The notes under the pieces were generated by a model. It searched no databases. It saw only the letters and a program-made list of their open reading frames with translations, and was not told the origin of the DNA. Made by a program: the position numbers and the translations under genes. Source: CAZSDP01 sp964605665 (GTDB taxonomy: Bacteria > Planctomycetota > UBA8108 > UBA1146). Taken from it: a stretch of 64,000 bases of DNA. Every line of letters starts with the position of its first letter. The stretch's first letter is position 1. Positions 24,573 to 32,824 of the stretch are shown piece by piece. Location: NCBI GenBank assembly GCA_964605665.1, contig CAZSDP010000003.1:186001-250000 (forward strand), in the 5' to 3' direction.

Positions 24573-26078
24573 TCACTTTCGTCGACGCACTTCCAATGAC
24601 CACGGCCAGTCGCTGAGTTCTTCCCGATCTCTTAAGGAACCGAAGGAATTCCCCACCAGCGGCGGTCCACTCTTCAAATCGGGGCCCACTGACCAAATCA
24701 ACCGGTTCGTCTGATCGTAGCAAAACTTCTGACCTGAAAATGGATCGATCGCCGCCCCTCGATCATCTCCCAGTTGAGAAGCGACCTCCGTGAGATCAGC
24801 AGGGAGATGACCGTAGAGACGCTCATGCCGGAGGAGCAGTAACTGAAGACGCCCTCCTCGCTCGACGGTCTTCAATCGATCGAGTTGGCCGATCCAATCG
24901 GCCCACCAGGCGAAAGGTGGCCATGTCTGCTGGATCAGCTGCTCGCCGGAGTTCAATTGATCCAACCACCGTTCGATCAGTATCGACTGTCGTTCCACTT
25001 GGGAGGATCGAAGATGTGGCTCGACTCCTTGGTAAGCGATCACCTCTCGCGTCATATCAGCGATCCGCCGTATGGTTCGGTTTTTCTTAAACCATGGACT
25101 ATGCGGATTCACTGCTTTCGCAGAATCATCTGGGATGAAAGAAGTGATCTCCTTTTCAAAAGTGATCAAATCAACAATCGTGTTCATCACCATACGATAA
25201 TAGTCTCGGGCAATCCTGCTAAAGAGACTCGGATCGCGATCGAGCAGGGGGATTCGTTCGATCAAACGAGTTTCCGTCTCTGGGCTGAGATTTCCTTCCA
25301 CCGCAAGAGAGTCGAGCTGCTCCCACACCCGCAGAAGGCTCCTGATTCCCAGTCGATGGAACACTTCACCGCTCTCTGTTGCACTTCTCTCACTCAGAAG
25401 GAGAAGCAGCTCCAAATCTCGAGATGCGGCATCGTGGTCATTCCTCAGTCGATGCCAGAGCACACGATCTTCGAGCAGCCGCAGGAGACGACTCAGTTCC
25501 GAGTAGCCGATGACCGGCGTTTGCGCGATGGAGTTTTTCAAATCCTGATGTCCGAAGAACTCTCGTTTCGAAACAAGAGCGAGCTGATCGAAAATCTCTT
25601 CGTTTGCTTCGATGTACTGCTCCAAAAAGTCGAGGGCACCTGAATTGACCCACGCAGCGATATCGAGAATGCCGTCGTCGACACTCTTCCAGGCACCCGG
25701 ACTCCAATCTTCGAGGGCTAACAGCCAGTCTTTTGAGTCGTCGATCTCAGGGAGACGAGCAGAGATCTCAATAACACCAGAGATGACACAAGGATCTCCA
25801 GGCCCTGCGAAGGGAATCTCGACTTGTAAGTCGGAATGGGTGGAAGGATCTTCATCAACAGTGACCAAGAATCCAACCATGAATAGGAGCAGCAGTAGAA
25901 GCGAGCCGATAAAGATCGTCTGCAATCTGAAGATCTTCTGTGGAATCAACGAATTTTGTTCAACTTTCGAATTCGCGCCTAACTCAGGCGCCTCAGATTC
26001 TTCGATGTATCTCGGGGGATCACTTCTCGAAACATCACCCAGTGAATCAACCAACCCTTTGTCCGAGAATTCTGTCAT
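24573..26078 (-). CDS. Membrane-anchored protein of unknown function, paralog B
   Basis: The protein has 501 residues and the same plan as paralog A: acidic cytoplasmic tail of about 50 residues, one transmembrane helix (IFIGSLLLLLLFMVGFLV), then a large helical outer domain. The C-terminal motif is LLRHERLYGHLPADLTEV, AIDPFSGQKFCYDQT, LIWSVGPDLKSG, matching paralog A. The conserved FSGxxFxxDxTxRLIWSxG block may be a small beta domain seen at the end of many planctomycete outer proteins. No catalytic motif is visible. The ATG at 26078 has GCGGAG just upstream; the ATG at 26090 is an alternative without a binding site. It is divergent from the PhoD-like phosphatase gene, with about 120 bases between. 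Confidence 0.7.
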   Translation of the reverse strand: MTEFSDKGLVDSLGDVSRSDPPRYIEESEAPELGANSKVEQNSLIPQKIFRLQTIFIGSLLLLLLFMVGFLVTVDEDPSTHSDLQVEIPFAGPGDPCVISGVIEISARLPEIDDSKDWLLALEDWSPGAWKSVDDGILDIAAWVNSGALDFLEQYIEANEEIFDQLALVSKREFFGHQDLKNSIAQTPVIGYSELSRLLRLLEDRVLWHRLRNDHDAASRDLELLLLLSERSATESGEVFHRLGIRSLLRVWEQLDSLAVEGNLSPETETRLIERIPLLDRDPSLFSRIARDYYRMVMNTIVDLITFEKEITSFIPDDSAKAVNPHSPWFKKNRTIRRIADMTREVIAYQGVEPHLRSSQVERQSILIERWLDQLNSGEQLIQQTWPPFAWWADWIGQLDRLKTVERGGRLQLLLLRHERLYGHLPADLTEVASQLGDDRGAAIDPFSGQKFCYDQTNRLIWSVGPDLKSGPPLVGNSFGSLRDREELSDWPWSLEVRRRK

Positions 26079-26201
26079 ATTGCTCCGCATTCAAAGTGGA
26101 CATCGGTGGTACCCCATATTGACAGACTACGGAGCGAAGTCACGCACTCGTTTTTGGGATGGAGGCGATGTAGTCTGTGGTCCATAGACGGGAGTTCAAG
26201 A

Positions 26202-28919
26202 GTGCTCAAGGTATCGCCTCGACCAAGCTTCAACCGCTGTGCGCTGATCTGCTTATTCCTGATGTTCTTAGGAGAAGCAGTTCTCGCGAATGAATTCCGC
26301 TCCGACTTTTCCCTTCAACCAGATCGGCGCTGGCCAGGCCCTGAGTGGAATGCCAACCGCTGGGGAGATTGGCAGCTGAAGTCCGGCTGGCTGGAATGCA
26401 CAGAAGAGCGTCCACGATTTCCGGTCCGCACCTGCGCACTCCTGACTGAAGAGATCGAGGGGCAGGGAGTTGGCTTCACCGTGCGAGTGGAGACTCGAGG
26501 TGTCCAGGCGATCCCTCGCACCAGCTCTGATTGGGCGGGATTTCTCTTCGGAATCGGGAATCCCGAAATCGACTATCGAATTCGAGCACTGGTGCACGGT
26601 ATGCCCGCTGAGGACGGCGGGATTCTCGCCGTCGTCGATGGAGAAGGCAGAGTCGCCTTTCGCGAATTCTCTCAGCGCCCAGATCGAGTCGGGTACTGGT
26701 CGATCGACGGCCCTCTCGCCCGAGCTTCCGCTCCGATCCTGCAAGAGAGTCGGCGGAGCGGTGAAGGGCTCAAACTCACCCAACGCACTGAACCGATCAC
26801 TTTGGAGCTCGAGGTTCGTCGACTGGGAGATGGAACATTCCATGCGATTCTGAAAGCACTGCGACAAGGAACTGAAGAAGTCTCCCGCGCAGAGCTGAAA
26901 GGACTCAGCAGTGACCGCACCACCGGATCGATCGCCCTCGCAAGTCATGGTGGAGTCGATGGTGCGGGGCACGCATTTCGCCGCGTCCACCTCTCTGGAA
27001 GCTCGGTCCGCACCGATCCCGAACGTACTTTCGGGCCGGTCTGCGGGGTTCTCTACACCCATCAACGCCAAACTTTGAAAATCACCGCGCAACTCGCCCC
27101 TCTCGGAGCTACAGATCCAACGATCGTCGAACTCCAGATTCCGAATCTCTCCGGTGAGTGGGAGACTGTTGCCACCGCGCCGCGGCTTCCCCTGGCAAAC
27201 ACCGCCCACTTTCGAGTCGACCCCTTTCGACCTCTTGCAGACACCCCCTACCGCGTGGTGGTCTCATTGGCGGATGAGAGTGGGAAACTCCATCGTCACT
27301 TATACGACGGGATCATCCGCAAAGCACCTCGTGAAAGTGACCCGTTGACGATCGCCTTGATCAGTTGCACCAAGAACTACACCGGTGATCTGCGTTGGAA
27401 CGAAGAGAGCATCTGGTTCCCCCACCGAGAGGTTGCCGAAGCGATCTCCACGGTTGATCCAGACCTCTTCATCAGTACGGGCGATCAGATCTACGAAGGA
27501 GATTTAACCAGCCCCGTTCTCTCTCCCGACGACGCGATGATGCTCGACTACCACGGAAAGTGGACACGCTGGCTATGGTCCTTTGGAGAGATCACCCGGC
27601 GAACTCCCACGATCACGATCCCCGATGACCACGATGTCTATCATGGCAACATCTGGGGAGCGGGAAACGTGCCCGCCCCCAAACGTGAGGGGCACACCGT
27701 GCAAGATCGCGGCGGGTACAAATTGCCCCCCCACCTGGTGAACGCGGTGCATACCACCCAAACGAGCCATCTCCCCGATCCGGTCGACCCCGATCCGATC
27801 ACCGGCGGAATCTCCGTCTACTTCACCCGCTTCGAATACGGTGGGGTGAGCTTCGCGATCCTCGCGGATCGGATGTGGAAGAGCGCTCCCAGCTCATGGT
27901 GTCCAAAGGGCCGCGTCAAGAATGGTTGGGCCCGAGTACCAGAATTCGACTGGCTCGAAGATGGGGATCCAGAAGGTGCACAGCTACTCGGGGCGCGCCA
28001 AGAGGAGTTTCTCGCGGAGTGGGCAACCGATTACTCCGATCGTGCTTGGTTGAAAGTGGCGGTCAGCCAGAGTGTCTTCGCCAACTTGGCCACGCTACCT
28101 CCACCGGCCAACAGCGATGCTCCGGTTCCGTCTCTGCCGATTCCACGACCAGGAGAGTATCCGTCCGGTGAAGTGGTCACCGCCGATGCGGACTCCAACG
28201 GCTGGCCACGCACTGCGCGTAATCGAGCGGTGAGCCTACTGCGCCTCGGGAGCGCCCTCCACCTCACCGGCGACCAACACCTGGCGAGTGTCCTTCGCTA
28301 TGGAGTCGAAGAGGCGGGGGATGCAGGAATCGTCTTTGGAGGTCCTGCCGTCGCCAACACCTGGCCACGCCGCTGGTTCCCCGATTCTCCCGGCAAGAAC
28401 CGACCGAAGGATGCTCCGAAGAATTTGGGAGACTTCAGAGATGGTTTCGGAAACTGGATGCGAGTACTCGCGGTCGCAAATCCGACGGTGACCGGCCGAA
28501 CGCCGGCGCGGCTCCATGACCGAGTTCCCGGGTTCGGATTGATCCGGCTCGAACCGAGTGCGCAGAGCATCACCTTGGAGTGCTGGCCACGGGGAATCGA
28601 TCCACTCGACGAAAACGCGTCTCAATACCCTGGTTGGCCGATCACGGTCCACGCCCGTGAATTAGACGGTCGAACTGCGTGGGGACTTCTCCCTCCCGTG
28701 ACCAGCCCCGAAGAGGATGATCCTCGAGTGGTCCGGGTCCGCAGAGAACCGAGTGGAGAACTGCTCTCGGCGCGTCGTCTTGCCCGTGGAGAAACGTGGC
28801 GTCCGCCGGTCTTCGAGCCAGGAAGCTACACGGTCGAAATCGGAGATGGAATCTCTCCCTGGGAGGTGCGTGCGCAGCAACGACCGGAACCGATCATCGA
28901 TCGTTCAGCGGGTCAGTAG
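26202..28919 (+). CDS. PhoD-like alkaline phosphatase / metallophosphoesterase, exported
   Basis: The protein has 905 residues. The N-terminal CALICLFLMFLGEAVLA is a signal peptide. An N-terminal beta-rich region of about 270 residues may be a laminin-G/concanavalin-like accessory domain. A PhoD-type phosphatase domain follows: LISCTKNYTGDLRW, STGDQIYEGD, IPDDHDVYHGNIWG and, late, LTGDQHLASVL supply the metal-binding Asp, Asn and His residues. PhoD enzymes release phosphate from mono- and diesters outside the cell. Start: GTG at 26202 with GGGAG seven bases upstream; the frame is open further up but without a binding site. It is longer than classical PhoD (about 550 residues) because of the accessory regions. 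The haem gene lies 86 bases downstream. Confidence 0.85.
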   Translation: MLKVSPRPSFNRCALICLFLMFLGEAVLANEFRSDFSLQPDRRWPGPEWNANRWGDWQLKSGWLECTEERPRFPVRTCALLTEEIEGQGVGFTVRVETRGVQAIPRTSSDWAGFLFGIGNPEIDYRIRALVHGMPAEDGGILAVVDGEGRVAFREFSQRPDRVGYWSIDGPLARASAPILQESRRSGEGLKLTQRTEPITLELEVRRLGDGTFHAILKALRQGTEEVSRAELKGLSSDRTTGSIALASHGGVDGAGHAFRRVHLSGSSVRTDPERTFGPVCGVLYTHQRQTLKITAQLAPLGATDPTIVELQIPNLSGEWETVATAPRLPLANTAHFRVDPFRPLADTPYRVVVSLADESGKLHRHLYDGIIRKAPRESDPLTIALISCTKNYTGDLRWNEESIWFPHREVAEAISTVDPDLFISTGDQIYEGDLTSPVLSPDDAMMLDYHGKWTRWLWSFGEITRRTPTITIPDDHDVYHGNIWGAGNVPAPKREGHTVQDRGGYKLPPHLVNAVHTTQTSHLPDPVDPDPITGGISVYFTRFEYGGVSFAILADRMWKSAPSSWCPKGRVKNGWARVPEFDWLEDGDPEGAQLLGARQEEFLAEWATDYSDRAWLKVAVSQSVFANLATLPPPANSDAPVPSLPIPRPGEYPSGEVVTADADSNGWPRTARNRAVSLLRLGSALHLTGDQHLASVLRYGVEEAGDAGIVFGGPAVANTWPRRWFPDSPGKNRPKDAPKNLGDFRDGFGNWMRVLAVANPTVTGRTPARLHDRVPGFGLIRLEPSAQSITLECWPRGIDPLDENASQYPGWPITVHARELDGRTAWGLLPPVTSPEEDDPRVVRVRREPSGELLSARRLARGETWRPPVFEPGSYTVEIGDGISPWEVRAQQRPEPIIDRSAGQ

Positions 28920-29005
28920 GACCGACGCCCACCCGAGATCATGGTATCCTCTGGCAGCTTTCAGATTCGATCTTCTCACTCTCCACCTGCGCGGAGGATT
29001 GGCCC

Positions 29006-30481
29006 ATGCGTCGCGTCGTCGTCATCGGAGCGGGGATCTCCGGACTTGCCGCCGCCTATCGCTTGATCCACCCCGGGCGGTCAAACGCTGCGCCGCCCCC
29101 GCTCGAAGTGATCGTTCTCGATCGCGCCGCGGAGGTGGGCGGCAAAGCGCAGACGATCTGTGATCGAGGGTGGCAAGTCGAAACGGGACCAGCAGCCTAT
29201 CTCGACGACAGCGAGATCCTGCGCGCGTTGATCAAAGATGTGGGACTCGAGGGAGAACGGATCGAAGCCAATCGAGACGCCCAGCACCGGTATCTGGTTC
29301 GTCGAGGAACCCCTCAGCGTGTCCCCACTCACCCGATTCGATTCCTCGCCTCCGGATTTCTCAATCCTCTCGGAATCCTTCGAGCCGCCCGAGAACCATG
29401 GATTCCTCCTGCATCTGCCGACCAAGCCGAGCAGGAGAGTGTGTACCAGTTCGTCGCGCGGCGACTCGGCACCCAAGCGGCGGACCGCCTCGTCTCGCCG
29501 ATGGTTCTCGGGGTCTACGCCGGCGATGCGAAAGAACTCTCTCTACCCGCCGCCTTCCCCAAACTCGCGGCACTCGAACGCGATCACGGTTCGTTGATTC
29601 GGGGAGCCCTGGCGAAGCGGCGAGAAATCCGCCAGCGAAGCGATCAGGGAGCCGCACCTGGAATCGAACCAACCGCTCGACTTTGCTCATTTCGCGCTGG
29701 CATGCAGACACTCCCCCAAGCTTTGGCGCGAACCGCTGGAATCGAAGTGCGAACAAACTCGGTGGTGCTGGGGATCGAACCGAGTGGAGCACAGTGGCGC
29801 ATCGCTGTCGCTGGAGAATCGACACTTTCGGCAGATGCGGTCATTCTCGCCGGGGAGCCGGCGTCGAGCGCGGCGATCGTCCAAGATTCGCTCGCTCCCT
29901 TAGCAGCAGAATTCTCTGGCATCACCGTTCCTGCGGTCTCCGTGGTCGCCCTCGGTTTCGATGCCGAGGCAGCAAAACGCTTTCCTCATGGGTTTGGTGC
30001 GCTGGTCCCTCGAGATCAAGGGTATCGTCTGTTGGGCACTCTCTGGGATGGACGGATCTTTCCTGATCGTGGACCTCGTGGAGAGTTATTGGTCCGATCG
30101 ATCTATGGCGGTGCCGCAGACCCCACGGTGGAGACTCTCGACGACGAAGCGTTGACTGAATTGGCTCGGGAAGAGATCGCTCGGTTGATCGGTCTCGACA
30201 CTCCCCCCACCTACCAACGGACGATTCGTTGGCCTGAAGCAATTCCGCAATACGAAATCGGCCATCTCGATCGGGTTTCACGTGTCGAAACAATCCTCAG
30301 AGAGTTTCCCAGCCTCGCCATCGCGGGCAATGCTCTCTATGGGGTCGCCTACGGAAAGGCGGCAGAAGCAGGGGTTCGTGCGGCGCATCGGATCGGTGAG
30401 TATTTCAGCGGTGCGAATGATCACGCTTCGCCATCGGGTCACTCACCAGGACGACCGTCGAGCTCCACCGCGAGTGAATAG
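29006..30481 (+). CDS. hemY: Protoporphyrinogen/coproporphyrinogen oxidase, HemY type
   Basis: FAD enzyme of 491 residues. The N-terminal VVVIGAGISGLAAAYRL is the dinucleotide-binding fold, followed by LDRAAEVGGKAQT and GWQVETGPAAYL, typical of HemY. VLGVYAGDAKELSL and the C-terminal AIAGNALYGVAYGKAAEAG-type block close the FAD site. It oxidises protoporphyrinogen IX (or coproporphyrinogen III in the coproporphyrin branch) with oxygen in haem synthesis. Haem is needed for the cytochromes at 19.8-22.9 kb, though the genes are not in one operon. ATG at 29006 has GGAGG eight bases upstream. The stop is convergent with the thioesterase gene; I see no terminator between them. Confidence 0.9.
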   Translation: MRRVVVIGAGISGLAAAYRLIHPGRSNAAPPPLEVIVLDRAAEVGGKAQTICDRGWQVETGPAAYLDDSEILRALIKDVGLEGERIEANRDAQHRYLVRRGTPQRVPTHPIRFLASGFLNPLGILRAAREPWIPPASADQAEQESVYQFVARRLGTQAADRLVSPMVLGVYAGDAKELSLPAAFPKLAALERDHGSLIRGALAKRREIRQRSDQGAAPGIEPTARLCSFRAGMQTLPQALARTAGIEVRTNSVVLGIEPSGAQWRIAVAGESTLSADAVILAGEPASSAAIVQDSLAPLAAEFSGITVPAVSVVALGFDAEAAKRFPHGFGALVPRDQGYRLLGTLWDGRIFPDRGPRGELLVRSIYGGAADPTVETLDDEALTELAREEIARLIGLDTPPTYQRTIRWPEAIPQYEIGHLDRVSRVETILREFPSLAIAGNALYGVAYGKAAEAGVRAAHRIGEYFSGANDHASPSGHSPGRPSSSTASE

Positions 30482-30538
30482 AGCGCGGCGTCGCATGCAC
30501 TCGACTTCCTTTTCACGACGACCGTTGGACTGAAGAGC

Positions 30539-31021
30539 TCAACCCTTCTTGCGCCGTTGGTGACGCTCCTCGGTGCGCTCCTGCCCTTCGACGAATCGTC
30601 GCTTCTCTTCTTCGGTGACCGGTTCGATCGGTGGGACCACCGCGGGATTTCCCTGATCGTCGAGCGCAACAAATGTCAGATATGCGCTCGAGGTGTGAGT
30701 GATCTCTCCTTTACGAGGATGTTCACTCAGCACCTTCACGCCGACCTCCATCGACGTTCGTCCGGTACAGTTCACCGAGGCCTTCATGATCATGAAGTGC
30801 CCTTCGGGAATCGGGCTGAGAAACTCCACGTGGTCCATCGTGGCGGTGACAACCGGACGCCGACAGTGTCGCATCGCCGCCATCGCACAAACCAGATCCA
30901 TCGCATAGAGAACTTTGCCACCCAGGACGTTGCCGTGGGTATTCGTATCATTGGGAATGATCAGCTCTCGAGTTTCGATTTGACTCTCACTTGGGTTCTT
31001 TGCCGGAGGGACTGCACTCAT
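30539..31021 (-). CDS. Acyl-CoA thioesterase, hotdog fold (YciA/BACH type)
   Basis: The protein has 160 residues. PNDTNTHGNVLGGKVLYAMD is the diagnostic block of YciA/BACH acyl-CoA hydrolases, with Asn and Asp that position the catalytic water. VTATMDHVEFLSPIPEGH and HTSSAYLTFVALDD complete the hotdog core. It hydrolyses acyl-CoA to free acid and CoA; chain length preference cannot be read. The C-terminal 20 residues are strongly basic and charged. ATG at 31021 overlaps the PolX stop (ATGA), so it is the last gene of the minus-strand operon starting at 36369. The frame opens 20 codons earlier, but the overlap favours this start. Confidence 0.88.
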   Translation of the reverse strand: MSAVPPAKNPSESQIETRELIIPNDTNTHGNVLGGKVLYAMDLVCAMAAMRHCRRPVVTATMDHVEFLSPIPEGHFMIMKASVNCTGRTSMEVGVKVLSEHPRKGEITHTSSAYLTFVALDDQGNPAVVPPIEPVTEEEKRRFVEGQERTEERHQRRKKG

Positions 31022-32757
31022 CGCGATTCTGCCCTTTCGCGGCGCGCCCGCAGACGCTCCAAGAAGCGCTCGGTCGGCCAAGTATTGACCACTCTTTCGG
31101 CAGACAGTCCTGCCTTGCGCGCCGAGCCGATTCCGAAGCGGACATCGGCTAATCCTGCAATCGAGTGGGCATCGGGATGAATTCCCACCTCGAGATCGAG
31201 TTCACGGATCCGTTCTCCCCACCGCCAGTCGAGATCGAGGCGCTGGGGACTCGCATTGATCTCCACGATCACCCCTTCCGCTGCCGCGACGGTGAGAAGA
31301 TGGTTCACGTCACACTCATAGGGATCTCGGCGCAGGAGCAGTCGGCCAGTCGGATGGCCCCAAACTGTCGTGAAGGGGTTTCGTAACGCCCTTTCGATCC
31401 GGGCGGTTTGAGTTGCACGATCGAGGGAAAAGTTCGCATGGACCGAAGCGACAACGTAGTCGAGTTCCGCCAGGACGTCGTCGGGATAGTCGAGGCTTCC
31501 GTCCGGCAAGATGTCGGACTCGATTCCGTGCAGAATCGTGATGTCTGAGAACTCTTCATTCAGAGCATCCACTTCAACACGTTGTTGCCGAACTTCGTCG
31601 ATGGAGAGTCCTCCAGCATAGGCGGCAGTTCGAGAGTGGTCCGCAGTCCCGTAGTAGTCCCATCCTCTTGCTCGAGCCGCTTCGACCATCTCCCGAAGGG
31701 TGTGACGACCATCGGACCAGGTGCTGTGGCAATGGAGTACCCCTCTTAGGTGGTCCTCCTCAACCAAAGTGGGAAACTCTTCGAGCGCGGCCGCGCTCTC
31801 CAGTTCACCCAGATCTTCGCGCAACTCAGGGGGCACGGGAGCCAGATCGAGTGCGCGGAAGATATCCGCTTCTTCATCGACGCTGACCCGAGTCTCGTCA
31901 TCTTGCCAGAGGCCGTACTCGTTGAGCTTCCAACCACGGTCCTTCGCCAACTGCCTCATCCGAGTGTTGTGCTCCTTTGACCCGGTGAAGTAGTGCAGAG
32001 CCGCGGGAAACTCGATCGGCTTCACGACTCGGAGATCGACCCCGATCCCTTCCTCGGTCATGATCCGGCATTTCTTGTTTCCCTCCGCTTCAATCCGATC
32101 AATTCCGGGCGCGGACAGGAATGCCGTGCGGACCGCCTCACCGTTCTCCGTCGCGACAAGGATGTCGATGTCTCCGATCGTCCCTCGCATCCGACGCAAG
32201 CTACCGGCGAGCTCCATCGAAGTCACACCCTCGACGTCCTTGATCGATGTGAGATATCGAGCCGCCACCGACTCTGCGACCGGGCGTAGACTGCGTCCTG
32301 AGAACTTTTTGAGTTGAGCGATTCCAGCGAGGATCTCCGCTTCACTCTTCGGTCCGAATCCTTTGAGACCACGAACCTTTTCTTCTTGGGCAGCCTCCTC
32401 CAGCTCCGAGAGTTGAGTGATCCCAAGGCCTTCCCAAATCGCGCGGACCTTTTTCGGCCCGACTCCGGGAATGCGGAGTAGCTCCAAGAGGGATTGAGGA
32501 ACCTCAGCTCGAATTTTCTGCGCTTCTTCCGAATCGGCATTCGCGATGAGGTCGTCGATGATGGCTGCGAGAGCCTTACCGATCCCCCGAATCGAGGTCA
32601 CTTCCCCTGCCTTCGAGAGGGCGATCAGATCTCCCTGCCAAGTGTCGAGTGATCGAGCTCCGTTTCGAAACGCGCGAACTCGATGGGGGTTGGCACCGGC
32701 GATCTCCAAAATGTCAGCGAGCTCTGTAAGCTCGTGCACGATTTTGATCTTGTCCAT
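31018..32757 (-). CDS. polX: Family X DNA polymerase with C-terminal PHP domain
   Basis: The protein has 579 residues, the standard bacterial PolX length. The N-terminal 8-kDa-like domain and helix-hairpin-helix motifs (VTSIRGIGKALAAII, LRIPGVGPKKVRAIW, LKGFGPKSEAEIL) contact DNA. The nucleotidyltransferase site has SLRRMRGTIGDIDILV with two metal Asp. The PHP phosphoesterase domain starts at GVLHCHSTWSDGRHTL and includes YGTADHS and IEINASPQRLDLDW-type metal ligands. Bacterial PolX fills short gaps in base excision repair and its PHP domain gives 3'-5' exonuclease or AP endonuclease activity. It overlaps the downstream thioesterase gene and lies 67 bases after the kinase gene. Confidence 0.93.
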   Translation of the reverse strand: MDKIKIVHELTELADILEIAGANPHRVRAFRNGARSLDTWQGDLIALSKAGEVTSIRGIGKALAAIIDDLIANADSEEAQKIRAEVPQSLLELLRIPGVGPKKVRAIWEGLGITQLSELEEAAQEEKVRGLKGFGPKSEAEILAGIAQLKKFSGRSLRPVAESVAARYLTSIKDVEGVTSMELAGSLRRMRGTIGDIDILVATENGEAVRTAFLSAPGIDRIEAEGNKKCRIMTEEGIGVDLRVVKPIEFPAALHYFTGSKEHNTRMRQLAKDRGWKLNEYGLWQDDETRVSVDEEADIFRALDLAPVPPELREDLGELESAAALEEFPTLVEEDHLRGVLHCHSTWSDGRHTLREMVEAARARGWDYYGTADHSRTAAYAGGLSIDEVRQQRVEVDALNEEFSDITILHGIESDILPDGSLDYPDDVLAELDYVVASVHANFSLDRATQTARIERALRNPFTTVWGHPTGRLLLRRDPYECDVNHLLTVAAAEGVIVEINASPQRLDLDWRWGERIRELDLEVGIHPDAHSIAGLADVRFGIGSARKAGLSAERVVNTWPTERFLERLRARRERAESR

Positions 32758-32824
32758 TCAGACCGTTCCGATTCTTCAGAAACACCTGAACTGAATCAAA
32801 AGCCGCAAAGTTGCACCTTGAAGT

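Noticed and set aside
24885..25643. 252-residue plus-strand ORF
   Set aside because: It is antisense to paralog B of the membrane protein pair, which shares conserved blocks with paralog A.
29170..30066. 298-residue plus-strand ORF rich in Arg and Ser
   Set aside because: It is a shifted frame within the protoporphyrinogen oxidase gene.
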